The notes: generated by a model from the sequence alone, not told the origin. Counted from the stretch's first letter, positions 44,987-53,212 are shown. The stretch is 64,000 bases of DNA from Cohnella thailandensis (GCF_014212135.1 NZ_JACJVQ010000007.1:1-64000), one strand, 5' to 3'. Made by a program: numbers and translations.

Positions 44987-45834
44987 TAGCGTACCGTCCT
45001 TCCCAGAATCGCGTCCATCGACGCGGATGTATTGTAAACGATTTGCTTCGTATGGTGAGTATAAGGAGGAATCATCTCCGCCGTAACGTAATCGTCATAG
45101 CCGATCGCTTCCAGCGCGCGTACGACTTCCGGATAATCGACGTCGCCCGCCAGCAGATCGACGAATCCGTGCAGCCCGCCCGCTTGCCGGCGATAATCCT
45201 TGAAGTGAACTTTCTTGATCCGCTTGTTCAGGATAGAGATCCAGTGCTCCGGATAGCCGGAATACACGACGTTGCCGACGTCGAAGTACGACCCGACGTA
45301 GTCGGAGCCGATCGTATCGATGAATCCGCGCATCTCGAGCGGAGACAGAAGGAACTTGTTCCATACGTTCTCGATGCCGATCGAGACCTTATGCGCTTCC
45401 GCTATCTTCGCGAGATCCGAGAAGAAAGACAAAGCGTTGTCGTATGCGCGGTCGTAAGGCACGACGGGGGCATCCGGAATGAAGTCGACTCCTACGGCGC
45501 CGGGAACGATCAAGACGGTATCGACGCCAAGCTCCGCGGCGAACTCCAGCTGCTTCTGCGCAACGTCAAATGCCTTGGCGCGAACTTCCTTATTCTCGCT
45601 GGTCGGAGGGTAATCCCAATAAAGGCCGCTCGCGAGGCTGGAGAGCTCGATTCCGGTATCGTCCGCATATCGGCGGATGTTGCGAACCTCTTCAGCCGTG
45701 CTATCGAGCCCCAGCGGACCCGTCTCGTTCAGCGACAGCTCGATGCCGTCGAATCCGGCGTCCTTGGCGAGCGCGATGCTCTCCTCAATGCTCATTCCTG
45801 CCGGAAAAGACCAAATGTTGATTCCCTTTTTCAT
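44986..45834 (-). CDS. Sugar phosphate isomerase/epimerase-like TIM barrel (282 aa)
   Basis: Xylose-isomerase-like TIM-barrel protein (AP endonuclease 2 superfamily). It begins MKKGINIWSFPAGMS, with GFDGIELSLNETG near 30 and the metal-ligand pattern GIENVWNKFLLSP, SYFDVGNVVYSGYPEHWI, KKVHFKDYRR and VTAEMIPPY supplying Glu, Asp, His and Glu. AGGAGG precedes the ATG. It is first in a four-gene operon that ends with a chemoreceptor. A minus-strand TATAAT at 45871-45876 may be its -10 box. Confidence 0.9.
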   Translation of the reverse strand: MKKGINIWSFPAGMSIEESIALAKDAGFDGIELSLNETGPLGLDSTAEEVRNIRRYADDTGIELSSLASGLYWDYPPTSENKEVRAKAFDVAQKQLEFAAELGVDTVLIVPGAVGVDFIPDAPVVPYDRAYDNALSFFSDLAKIAEAHKVSIGIENVWNKFLLSPLEMRGFIDTIGSDYVGSYFDVGNVVYSGYPEHWISILNKRIKKVHFKDYRRQAGGLHGFVDLLAGDVDYPEVVRALEAIGYDDYVTAEMIPPYTHHTKQIVYNTSASMDAILGRTVR

Positions 45835-45917
45835 CGTGGCGGCAGCCTCCTTTTACGATTGTCTATACCTATTATAGAAGCCCTCCCGCACGCCGACTTT
45901 ATCAAATCAGCCGGACC

Positions 45918-45946
45918 TTTTGCACAAGGCGAAAAGGAATTATAAT
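45918..45946 (+). promoter_or_regulatory. Candidate promoter of the AraC gene at 46255
   Basis: A perfect TATAAT lies at 45941-45946. The -35 match is imperfect (TTTTGC at 17 bases or TTGCAC at 15 bases spacing). If used, the transcript would carry a leader of about 300 bases containing the whole repeat array. Confidence 0.4.
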
Positions 45947-46016
45947 AGAATGCAAATAGAGGATCGTAGAAGCAGATCGTATAAGCTAGAGCCCTAGATT
46001 TCTCATTCGTTTCGAT

Positions 46017-46220
46017 GAGGAAATGTACGTGAAAAATCATGCTTAATTCGGACTCTTTGACACGGATGAGGAATTGTACATGAATTATCATGTTTATTTC
46101 GCTCGCGTCGAACAAATCGAGGAAATGTACGTGAAATATCATGTTTATTCGTTCCATCCGACCCGTTTCGAGGAATTGTACATGAATTATCATGTTTATT
46201 TCGCTCGAGTCGAACAAAGA
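46017..46220. repeat. Four-copy 51-bp tandem repeat
   Basis: Units start at 46017, 46068, 46119 and 46170, exactly 51 bases apart. The shared core begins GAGGAANTGTACRTGAA and continues NNATCATGYTTA. Units 2 and 4 agree at 48 of 49 aligned bases; units 1 and 3 form a second, looser pair, so the array has a 102-bp higher order. Another GAGGAAG follows at 46219. Confidence 0.92.
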
Positions 46221-46254
46221 GGAAGACTATGCACGGAAAGGAAGAGGTCGGCCG

Positions 46255-47163
46255 ATGGATTTCGCTCGCCATACGCTCAAAGAGATGATCGCGGTGCGCA
46301 AGCTGATCTCGTTCCATTACTTCGAATTCGCGAAGGGGTACGTGTTCGAAGGCGAGCAGCACGATTTCTGGGAGCTGCTGTACGTGGACAAGGGCTCCGT
46401 GGAGGTCCGGGCGGACGACCGCACGCACCAGCTCGAGCAGGGCACGATTATATTCCATAAGCCGGGCGAATTCCACACGGTTCAGGTCGGCCAGCAGCAT
46501 AAGCCGCCCAACCTATTCGTCCTCTCCTTCGAATGTACCTCTCCGTATATGGCCCGATTCGAGAACCTGATCCTCGGGCTCGGCACCAGAGAGCGGAATT
46601 TGTTGTCTCAGCTTCTCCAAGAAGGATTTCACTCCTTCGAACCGCCTTACGACAGCTCGCATTCGCATGAACTGATCAGCCGGCATGACGCGCCGTTCGC
46701 GAGCGAACAGGCGATGCGCAATTATCTGGAGACTCTCTTGATTCAATTGATCAGGCAGCTGGACGATGCGAAAAATTCCGAAGGACTGGCCGCGCGCAAA
46801 CCCGCTTCCTTCCAGACCGAGAAAGCGGAGCAGCAGACGGTTCAACGGATTATCGCGTTCATGCGTTCGCACCTCTCCGAGGCGCTTACGATCGACCGGC
46901 TGTGCCGGGAGCTTCATCTCGGCAAGAGCAGGCTGAAGGAAATCTTCCACGCGCAAGCCGGAACCGGCCCGATGGAGTATTTCAAGCAATTGAAGATCGA
47001 GGAAGCCAAGACGCTCATCCGCGAGCAGCAGTACAATTTCACGGAGATCGCCGCTATGCTCGGGTACGGCAGCATTCACTACTTCTCCCGGGACTTCAAG
47101 AAGTCGACCGGCATGCCGCCGTCCGATTACGCGCGATCCGCCAAAGCCCGCGTGAGAATATAA
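46255..47163 (+). CDS. AraC-family transcriptional regulator (302 aa)
   Basis: One-component regulator with an N-terminal cupin (QHDFWELLYVDKGSVEVRAD and GTIIFHKPGEFHTV, about 35-85) and a C-terminal AraC domain (LTIDRLCRELHLGKSRLKEI and FTEIAAMLGYGSIHYFSRDF). The frame runs back to 46192, but AGAGG 7 bases before the ATG at 46255 fits best. It diverges from the isomerase-oxidoreductase-chemoreceptor operon and is its likely regulator. Its leader contains the 51-bp repeats. Confidence 0.9.
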   Translation: MDFARHTLKEMIAVRKLISFHYFEFAKGYVFEGEQHDFWELLYVDKGSVEVRADDRTHQLEQGTIIFHKPGEFHTVQVGQQHKPPNLFVLSFECTSPYMARFENLILGLGTRERNLLSQLLQEGFHSFEPPYDSSHSHELISRHDAPFASEQAMRNYLETLLIQLIRQLDDAKNSEGLAARKPASFQTEKAEQQTVQRIIAFMRSHLSEALTIDRLCRELHLGKSRLKEIFHAQAGTGPMEYFKQLKIEEAKTLIREQQYNFTEIAAMLGYGSIHYFSRDFKKSTGMPPSDYARSAKARVRI

Positions 47164-47171
47164 AAATCTAC

Positions 47172-47226
47172 GCAAGAAGGGTTGGTCCCCAAGACATCGA
47201 ATGTCCCGGGGGCCAACCCTTCTTGC
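47172..47226. terminator. Bidirectional terminator between convergent AraC and LacI genes
   Basis: GCAAGAAGGGTTGG starting at 47172 pairs with CCAACCCTTCTTGC ending at 47226, and the inner TCCCC/GGGGG continues the stem. It sits between two convergent genes. Confidence 0.75.
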
Positions 47227-47254
47227 TTGCCGCTCTTCCTTCCGCGCGCTTCGG

Positions 47255-48301
47255 TCAAGAATGCCGGACGGCTGCGGCCGCCTGCGATTCCGAGGAACGG
47301 CGATAGACCATCCGGTAGGGGATCGTCATGCGAACCGGCAAGGCATAGCGGTTATTCATATAGTCTAGCAGAAGCTTGACGGCGTACATTCCCATCTCGA
47401 TCTTCGGGACATGGATCGTCGTCAGAGGCGGCGACGTGAATTCCGAGATCTCGATGTTGTCGACGCCTACGATGGCGATGTCCTCCGGAATCCGCAAGCC
47501 CCGTTCCGTCGCCGCGCGCATAGCCGCGATGGCCATCATGTCGCTCGCCGCGAAGATCGCCGTCGGCGCGTAGCCCTCCTTCTCGAACGCTTGCTTGGTC
47601 AATTCGTAGCTTAGAGACACGTCCCACTTCACGTCGATGATCCAGTTGTCGTCCGTCTCGAGCCCGGCTTCCCGCATCGCGCTCTGGTAACCGAGGAACC
47701 GCTTCTCCTGCCGGAACGGATCGCTTAGCTCCGGCCCCCCGATATATCCGATCCGCTTATGACCTTGCTTGATGAGATGGGCCACGGCTTCCTTGGCCGC
47801 GCCTTCGCGGTCGTAGCAGACGACCGGGATGCTCTTGTCCGACAGATCGACGCCGACGACGACCTTTACGTTCGATTTAATCCATTGATACGCGTCCGAG
47901 TCGATCCGTTCGACGATGATCATGCCGTCGATCCGATGCTCCTTCACGAGCGATTGCAGCTGCTGGATGTCTCCCTGATTCTCGATGCTGTAGACGAACT
48001 CCAGCCGCAGGCCGATCTCCCCCAATTCCTTCTCGATGCCTTCCAGGATGACGGAGAAATAAGGATTGTTGTATTTGTTCTGAGGAATGGCAACGACGCA
48101 GCCGATATGGGCCGCAGCCTTGGATTCGGATCTTCCGCCCTTGTCCGAACGGCTCGCCTTGTAGCCGAGCTTCTCCGCGGTCTCCCATATTCTCTTGCGG
48201 GTTTCTTCGCTCACGGATCGGGTCGAATCGTTCTTCATGACTCTCGATACCGTCGAGATCGAGACCCCCACCTGCTCCGCAATGTCCTTCAACTTAGCCA
48301 T
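47255..48301 (-). CDS. LacI-family transcriptional repressor (348 aa)
   Basis: DNA-binding repressor with the N-terminal LacI helix-turn-helix and hinge (MAKLKDIAEQVGVSISTVSR, then KNDSTRSVSEETRKRIWETA) and a periplasmic-binding-protein-like ligand domain (GYIGGPELSDPF, AIFAASDMMAIAAMRA, DIAIVGVDNIEISEFTSPPL). AGAGGA lies 7 bases before the ATG at 48301. A well-formed promoter with an operator on its start site precedes it, and similar operators flank the transporter operon, so it probably represses both. The inducer may be an arabinose-containing sugar. Confidence 0.93.
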   Translation of the reverse strand: MAKLKDIAEQVGVSISTVSRVMKNDSTRSVSEETRKRIWETAEKLGYKASRSDKGGRSESKAAAHIGCVVAIPQNKYNNPYFSVILEGIEKELGEIGLRLEFVYSIENQGDIQQLQSLVKEHRIDGMIIVERIDSDAYQWIKSNVKVVVGVDLSDKSIPVVCYDREGAAKEAVAHLIKQGHKRIGYIGGPELSDPFRQEKRFLGYQSAMREAGLETDDNWIIDVKWDVSLSYELTKQAFEKEGYAPTAIFAASDMMAIAAMRAATERGLRIPEDIAIVGVDNIEISEFTSPPLTTIHVPKIEMGMYAVKLLLDYMNNRYALPVRMTIPYRMVYRRSSESQAAAAVRHS

Positions 48302-48363
48302 GTGACATTCCTCTCTATTCCCGTTTCGAATGAAATCAAACAAAATTGCGGCAACTATCGATT

Positions 48364-48376
48364 GATTGCGCCAAAT
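48364..48376. promoter_or_regulatory. LacI-type operator A, on the lacI transcription start
   Basis: Plus strand GATTGCGCCAAAT, one base from the ATTTGCGCCAAAT site seen at 53049-53061. It begins two bases downstream of the -10 box, where a bound repressor would block transcription, implying autoregulation. Confidence 0.6.
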
Positions 48377-48378
48377 TT

Positions 48379-48407
48379 ATTGTATAGTTCTATCCCGCAA
48401 TAGTCAA
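48379..48407 (-). promoter_or_regulatory. SigmaA promoter of the lacI-like gene
   Basis: Minus strand: -35 TTGACT at 48402-48407, 17-base spacer, -10 TACAAT at 48379-48384. The distance to the ATG is about 75 bases. Confidence 0.75.
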
Positions 48408-48446
48408 TAAACCCCGTCACATCAGGCCCCCTAACATAAGCAAATA

Positions 48447-48482
48447 AAGGGGAAAGAAGCGATCGAACGCTCCTTCCCCCTT
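48447..48482 (-). terminator. Terminator of the arabinoside ABC operon
   Basis: AAGGGGAAAGAAGCG at 48447-48461 pairs with CGCTCCTTCCCCCTT at 48468-48482 with a bulge; the minus strand continues TTATTTGC. It lies 16 bases after the binding-protein stop. Confidence 0.7.
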
Positions 48483-48498
48483 ATCGAATCATGCCGAA

Positions 48499-49866
48499 TT
48501 ACTGCAGCTTCGATTGCAAGTCCTTGATGGCCGCATCCAGGTCCCCGTCGCCCGCGAGCGGGTTCTTAAGCGATTGCTCGCCATACGTCCAGACCAGATC
48601 GGTCTTCTTCGCCGTGAACGGCGAGATGATGCCGAACTGCTGCGCGTCAAGGAAGATCTTGTTTTCTTCGCCCGCCGTCTCGAGGTAGGCCGCGGATGCC
48701 GCCTTGTTGGCCGGAATCGAATATCCTTGCTTGGCCAGTTCCGTTTGGCCTTCCGGGCCGGCCAGCCACGAGAGCAGCTTGTAAGCGGCGGCTTCATGCT
48801 TGGTGTTGCTCGAGATGGCGATACCCGCCGGCTGCACGACCGTCTTGGTTTCCTTGAATTTCGGCAGATAAGTGGTGCCGTAATCGATGTTCGCTTCCTT
48901 GAAGTTCGTCGTGTTCCAGTTGCCGCCCGGGTTCATCGCGACCTTGCCGGTCGTGAGAGCCAGGTTGACTTGACCGCCGAGACCTTCGATTTGAGCCGGG
49001 GTCGTGTTGATCTGCTTCTTGGTCGCGTCGATGAAGAAGTTAAGCACCTCGCGCGCCTCCGGCGTGTCCAGCGCGAGCGAATCGTCGTCGTTGACGAGCT
49101 TCGCGCCGTTGGACCAGAGCTCCGGCTCCAGGAACCAATCCATCGTGGATCCCGGGGACACCGACATCCCCCATTGCACGATGTTATTGCCGTCAAAGCC
49201 GTCCTCTCCCGGATTCTTCCCGTTCTTGTCCAGCGTCATCTTCGTCGCGATGTCGAGAATCTCGTCCCACGTCGGTTCCAGGGAAGGAACCTGCGCTCCC
49301 TTCGGATTCTTGGCCGGATCGGAGAAGATCGCTTTGTTGTAGTACCAGACGATGACGTTGGCGTCGATCGGAAGAGACACTTGTTTGCCGTCGTATTTAT
49401 GTAATCCGAGCAAGCTCTCGTCAATATTGGTCAAGTCGAAGCCGTTGTCCGCGAGCGGGCCGTCCAGCTCCTTAAAGATCCCCAGCTCGGCGTACTTATC
49501 GATGTAGGCGTAGCTGGTCTTGAAGACGTCCGGAAGGGTTCCGCCCGCGGCGTTGGCGGTCAGGCCGTCCCAGTAGCTTCCCCAATCCTTGCCTTCCAGC
49601 TTGACCGTAATGTTCGGGTTGGCTTCCATGAATTTGTTCAGAAGCTCTTGGGTTCTCTGCAGCTCTTCGGCCGTTCCCCATTGGGAATACGTAATGGTCG
49701 CCTTCTCGTCGGAACCGCCCGCTTGAGCGGCTTGGCCGCTTCCGCTAGGAGCCGGGCTCGACGCTTCGCCCGAATTATTGTTGCCGCCTCCGCAGCCCGC
49801 CAAGACAATCCCCATCGATAAGGTCAGCGTAAACAAACTCAACAATCGCTTTCTGTTTGTCTCCAT
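48499..49866 (-). CDS. Sugar ABC transporter substrate-binding lipoprotein (455 aa)
   Basis: Family 1 extracellular sugar-binding protein. The signal peptide ends in the lipobox VLAGC (Cys near 25), followed by a Gly/Asn/Ser-rich linker. AGGGGAACTGAAC precedes the ATG. It is the last gene of the operon read from 52787 and supplies ligand specificity for the two permeases upstream. The neighbouring GH127 gene makes an arabinooligosaccharide ligand plausible. Confidence 0.92.
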   Translation of the reverse strand: METNRKRLLSLFTLTLSMGIVLAGCGGGNNNSGEASSPAPSGSGQAAQAGGSDEKATITYSQWGTAEELQRTQELLNKFMEANPNITVKLEGKDWGSYWDGLTANAAGGTLPDVFKTSYAYIDKYAELGIFKELDGPLADNGFDLTNIDESLLGLHKYDGKQVSLPIDANVIVWYYNKAIFSDPAKNPKGAQVPSLEPTWDEILDIATKMTLDKNGKNPGEDGFDGNNIVQWGMSVSPGSTMDWFLEPELWSNGAKLVNDDDSLALDTPEAREVLNFFIDATKKQINTTPAQIEGLGGQVNLALTTGKVAMNPGGNWNTTNFKEANIDYGTTYLPKFKETKTVVQPAGIAISSNTKHEAAAYKLLSWLAGPEGQTELAKQGYSIPANKAASAAYLETAGEENKIFLDAQQFGIISPFTAKKTDLVWTYGEQSLKNPLAGDGDLDAAIKDLQSKLQ

Positions 49867-49929
49867 GTTCAGTTCCCCTTTGGAATTTTTTGAAAACGTC
49901 AGATTTGGATCATTCGTACGCCTTGCCGG

Positions 49930-50769
49930 TTACCCCTTCGAACCTGTCAGCATCACCCCCTCGACAATGTAGCGCTGCGCGAACAGGAACAGGAGGCCGA
50001 TTGGAACGATGCTGATGAACGCGCCGGCGGCAAGCGCCGGAAAGTCCTGGCTCGTCTGTCCGATCAACAGCTGCAAGCCGACGCTCAGCGTGAACATCTC
50101 GTTGTTTTTGATATAAAGGAACGGTCCGAGAAAATCGAGCCAAGTGTTCACGAAGGCGAAAATAACGGTCGTCATGACGATCGGCTTCGACAACGGCAGG
50201 ATGACCCTGGAGAATACCGTCCAGCGATTGCCGCCGTCCAGGTACGTCGCTTCGTCCAGCTCATGGGGAATCGACATGAAGAATTGCCGGAACAGGAAGA
50301 TGTAGTAGGCGCCTCCCAGCCAGGCCGGCACGATAAGCGGCAGCCAGGTATCGACCCAATGCAGCTTCGTGAACAGCACGTAGGACGGAATCATCATGAC
50401 GGAAGGCGGGATCATCATCGTCATCAGAACGATCGGAAACAGCCGGTTTTTGTATTTGTTCGAGAACCGGGAGAAGCCGTACGCGACGATGGAGCTGGAG
50501 AGGATCACCCCGATGACCACGAGGATCGAGATGATAAACGAGTTCCCGATCCATCTCCACATCAACGGCTGGACCTCGAAGAGCCGGTTAAAAGATTCGA
50601 AATTCAAGGATTCCGGAAGCAGCGAGGGAGGAGCTTTGTACGTCTCCGCCTTCGTCTTCAGCATCGTCGACAGCATCCAGGCCAGAGGTCCGGCGAATAG
50701 AGCCAGGACGACTGTCAGCAACGCGTATTTGCCCGTTTGCGAGAACAATCGTTTCGTAGATGCGCTCAT
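49930..50769 (-). CDS. Sugar ABC transporter permease, MalG type (279 aa)
   Basis: Membrane subunit of a CUT1 sugar importer. It has the typical N-terminal helix, the EAA loop LDEATYLDGGNRWTVFSRVI and the ending AQRYIVEGVMLTGSKG. AAGGGGGAAAAGGC precedes the ATG. It lies 12 bases after the MalF-type gene and 63 bases before the binding-protein gene. No dedicated ATPase is encoded nearby. Confidence 0.92.
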   Translation of the reverse strand: MSASTKRLFSQTGKYALLTVVLALFAGPLAWMLSTMLKTKAETYKAPPSLLPESLNFESFNRLFEVQPLMWRWIGNSFIISILVVIGVILSSSIVAYGFSRFSNKYKNRLFPIVLMTMMIPPSVMMIPSYVLFTKLHWVDTWLPLIVPAWLGGAYYIFLFRQFFMSIPHELDEATYLDGGNRWTVFSRVILPLSKPIVMTTVIFAFVNTWLDFLGPFLYIKNNEMFTLSVGLQLLIGQTSQDFPALAAGAFISIVPIGLLFLFAQRYIVEGVMLTGSKG

Positions 50770-50781
50770 GCCTTTTCCCCC

Positions 50782-51675
50782 TTATTTCTCTCCTTCGTAA
50801 TAGACGAAACGGTTGGACAGCTTCATCAGAACGAAGGTAACGAGCGAGATGATTGCGAACAAGAAGATCGATTGCGCCATGGCCATGCTGAACTGCAAAT
50901 CCGTAAAGGCCGACTTGTAAATGTTGTAGACGAACGTGTAAGCGGCATAGTTCGGCCCGCCCTTCGTGAGAAGAAGCGCTTCCGTGAACATCTGGAAGTT
51001 GTACATCGTCTGGATGATCACGACGAACAGGATCGACGGGCTGATCATCGGCAGCGTGATGGTGAAGAAGGCTCTAAGTCGACTCGCCCCATCGATGCGA
51101 ACCGCTTCGTACAGATGCTTCGGCACGTTCTTCAGCGCGGCCAGGAAGATCAGCACGCCGCTTCCCGATATCCAGACTTGAAGCAGAATGATGACGGGCT
51201 TGATCAGCCCCTCGCTCCCGAGCCAGTCGGTCTTGCCGATGCCGAAGACGGACAAACCCGCGTTCAGGATGCCGAACTCCGAGTTGAAGACGAGCCTCCA
51301 GATAATGACCGTCGCCACGATCGGCACGAGCGTGGGCAAATAATAGAACGTGCGATAAAGAGCGATCCCCTTGACGTTCATGTTCAGAAGCAGCCCTAGC
51401 AGCAGCATGCCCGCCGTCACGACCGGAACGCCGACTCCGACGAAGTAGAGCGTGTTCAGCAAGCTTTTGCCGAAGGTCGGATTGTTCAGCATCTCTTGGA
51501 AATTGGAGAAGCCTATGAAGTCGTAATCGACGGCTCCCGGCAGCCGCGCGTCGGTGAAGGCGTAGAACACGGAGGTGCCGAAAGGAATGAGAAAAAAGAG
51601 CGTAAAGCCGATGATCCAAGGGGCGATGAACAGAAAGAATACGGATGTGTCATATCTCCTCAGACGGTTCTTCAT
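50782..51675 (-). CDS. Sugar ABC transporter permease, MalF type (297 aa)
   Basis: Partner membrane subunit of the same importer. It begins MKNRLRRYDTSVFFLFIAPW, carries the EAA loop LYEAVRIDGASRLRAFFTIT and ends in a final helix. AGGGGTG precedes the ATG. It starts 11 bases after the oxidoreductase gene, within one operon. Confidence 0.92.
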   Translation of the reverse strand: MKNRLRRYDTSVFFLFIAPWIIGFTLFFLIPFGTSVFYAFTDARLPGAVDYDFIGFSNFQEMLNNPTFGKSLLNTLYFVGVGVPVVTAGMLLLGLLLNMNVKGIALYRTFYYLPTLVPIVATVIIWRLVFNSEFGILNAGLSVFGIGKTDWLGSEGLIKPVIILLQVWISGSGVLIFLAALKNVPKHLYEAVRIDGASRLRAFFTITLPMISPSILFVVIIQTMYNFQMFTEALLLTKGGPNYAAYTFVYNIYKSAFTDLQFSMAMAQSIFLFAIISLVTFVLMKLSNRFVYYEGEK

Positions 51676-51686
51676 TCGGACACCCC

Positions 51687-52787
51687 TTACTTGGAGAATT
51701 CATGCAGGTACACATAACGTTCTTCCACGATCGATTTCTCGGCCGCCAGCGCGATAAGAAGCGCATCCCGACCGATTTGCGCGGAAGCGAACGGCTTCGT
51801 GCCTTCCCGAACGCTGCGGACGAATTCGATTCTCTGCGTCTGCCCGCCGGTATGCCCGCCCATGATCGAGTCGGAAGTCACGTCGATATCCAGATGATCC
51901 CGGGTGAAGTCGCCGCCTCCGACGATGTCGATCGTCTTGTCGTTCTTCGCGACCATCTGCGCGCCGTTCTCGCCGATCAATCCGATCTCCAAGCCGTCTC
52001 CCGTTAAGTTGCGAGGCTTCAGGTACATGCACAAGCCCAAATTCGCCTTGCTGCCGTTCTCGTATTCGATCGTCACCCATGCGTGGTCTACGATGGAGAC
52101 GTCTTCGATCGGCTTCGCCGGATAGTGGCTGTAAGAGTTCGTAATCACGTTCGGCTGCCCCTGCTTCATGACATGCTGTCCGCCCGTCGCGAATACCCTT
52201 ACCGGCTTCGAGCCGATCATCCAGTTGAAGATGTCGAAGTGGTGGCAGTCCTTCTCGACCAGCGCGCCGCCGGACTTGTTCTTGTCGTAGAACCAATCGG
52301 CCGGAGGAAAAGGATCGCGGAACTCCTTGCACCACATCAGCTTCACCTCGCCGAGACGGCCTCTTTCCAGCTCCTCCGCCATTCGGCGATAAACGTTCGA
52401 GTAGCGATAGACGAGCCCGATCTGGAGAATGCGGTCGTTCGCTTCCGCCGCGGCGATGATCGCATCGCAATCCTCGATCGTATGGGCGACTGGCTTCTCG
52501 AGGAACACGTGCTTGCCGGCCTCGAGGAAGGAGACCGCCACTTCCCGGTGGAGAAAATTCGGAACGCTGACGACGACGGCGTCGATGTCGTCTTTATGTA
52601 GAAGCTCCTTATAATCGGTCACGATCTCGGGTTTGCCGTTCGTAAGCTCAGCTAGCGTACGGTCCACGTTCGCCCGATTCATGTCGCAAATGTATTTCAC
52701 TTCGCATTCCGGCAACAGATCGAAGCCGATGCAATGATGCGAACCCATATCTCCTACGCCGATGAATGCCATTCTAAGTTTGTTCAT
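51687..52787 (-). CDS. Gfo/Idh/MocA-family oxidoreductase (366 aa)
   Basis: NAD(P)-dependent sugar oxidoreductase, first gene of the operon. The Rossmann motif is MAFIGVGDMGSHHCIGFDLL; FLEKPVAHTIEDCDAIIAAA has the catalytic Lys of EKP, and VEKDCHHFDIFNWMIGSKP the conserved His region. The ATG at 52787 is preferred to that at 52802 because GGAG sits 9 bases before it. It probably processes the imported sugar. Its promoter and flanking LacI-type operators are well defined. Confidence 0.92.
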   Translation of the reverse strand: MNKLRMAFIGVGDMGSHHCIGFDLLPECEVKYICDMNRANVDRTLAELTNGKPEIVTDYKELLHKDDIDAVVVSVPNFLHREVAVSFLEAGKHVFLEKPVAHTIEDCDAIIAAAEANDRILQIGLVYRYSNVYRRMAEELERGRLGEVKLMWCKEFRDPFPPADWFYDKNKSGGALVEKDCHHFDIFNWMIGSKPVRVFATGGQHVMKQGQPNVITNSYSHYPAKPIEDVSIVDHAWVTIEYENGSKANLGLCMYLKPRNLTGDGLEIGLIGENGAQMVAKNDKTIDIVGGGDFTRDHLDIDVTSDSIMGGHTGGQTQRIEFVRSVREGTKPFASAQIGRDALLIALAAEKSIVEERYVYLHEFSK

Positions 52788-52807
52788 TTCTGCACTCTCC
52801 ATCTGAA

Positions 52808-52820
52808 TTTTGCGCCAAAT
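52808..52820. promoter_or_regulatory. LacI-type operator B
   Basis: TTTTGCGCCAAAT, one base from operator D. It lies about 45 bases downstream of the predicted transcription start of the Gfo/ABC operon and just upstream of its ribosome site. Confidence 0.6.
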
Positions 52821-52869
52821 CAGTCCAAATATTTACATTTAACACAGAGCAAACACTTATTACGTTCTG

Positions 52870-52898
52870 ATAATAACCCACGCCCTAATACAAGTCAA
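52870..52898 (-). promoter_or_regulatory. SigmaA promoter of the Gfo/ABC transporter operon
   Basis: Minus strand: -35 TTGACT at 52893-52898, 17-base spacer, -10 TATTAT at 52870-52875. It is the same -35 and spacing as the lacI promoter, and lies between operators B and C. Confidence 0.75.
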
Positions 52899-52923
52899 TA
52901 TATTTGGGTAAAAATATCGATTT

Positions 52924-52936
52924 GTTTGCGCCAAAT
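52924..52936. promoter_or_regulatory. LacI-type operator C
   Basis: GTTTGCGCCAAAT, one base from operator D, 26 bases upstream of the -35 box and 116 bases from operator B. Confidence 0.6.
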
Positions 52937-53048
52937 ATTTGTCCTTTAAAAACCGCAATAATACAGAGGGGTTTCGAAGTTTACACGCCATGTAACATGG
53001 GAAATCCATTGAATTTGAAAGCCTTTACCTTGTGTTATCCAAACAAAT

Positions 53049-53061
53049 ATTTGCGCCAAAT
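53049..53061. promoter_or_regulatory. LacI-type operator D
   Basis: ATTTGCGCCAAAT, the most symmetrical copy: five-base arms ATTTG and CAAAT around CGC. It is 125 bases from operator C and 241 from B. Confidence 0.6.
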
Positions 53062-53180
53062 ATCTACACGAGGCTTGAATATTTCAGTGATTTTTCATAG
53101 TCGCCGTTCCAAATAATGCCTTAGCGAGCCCTATTTCTTCTCAACATTCGCCACATTCGCCCTTCCCATAAAAATGAACG

Positions 53181-53212
53181 CAAAATAGCCGATCAGCTTT
53201 CGCTGACCGGCC
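53181..53212 (-). terminator. Terminator of the GH127 transcript
   Basis: 53189-53198 pairs with 53203-53212 (GCCGGTCAGC with GCTGATCGGC, one G-T pair) around a GAAA loop; the minus strand continues TATTTTGCG. It lies beyond the gene remnant, so the remnant is transcribed with GH127. Confidence 0.8.

Larger units (their letters stand above)
45835..46254. other. Divergent regulatory interval with repeat array
   Basis: No gene is supported. It holds minus-strand TATAAT at 45871-45876 for the isomerase operon, plus-strand TATAAT at 45941-45946 for the AraC gene, and between that and the AraC start four copies of a 51-bp repeat. Open frames crossing the repeats on both strands look like by-products of the 51-base (17-codon) period. 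Confidence 0.7.

Noticed and set aside
45831..46217. Minus-strand 128-codon frame with repeated INMIIHVQFL units
   Set aside because: Its repeats come from the 51-bp tandem DNA array, the rest runs into the isomerase promoter, and there is no good ribosome site. Kept as a repeat, not a gene.
46017..46220. CRISPR array
   Set aside because: Repeat units are directly adjacent with no unique spacers of constant size and no cas genes.
46074..46460. Plus-strand 128-codon frame with repeated MNYHVYFARVEQ units
   Set aside because: Same array read on the other strand, then an out-of-frame reading of the AraC gene.
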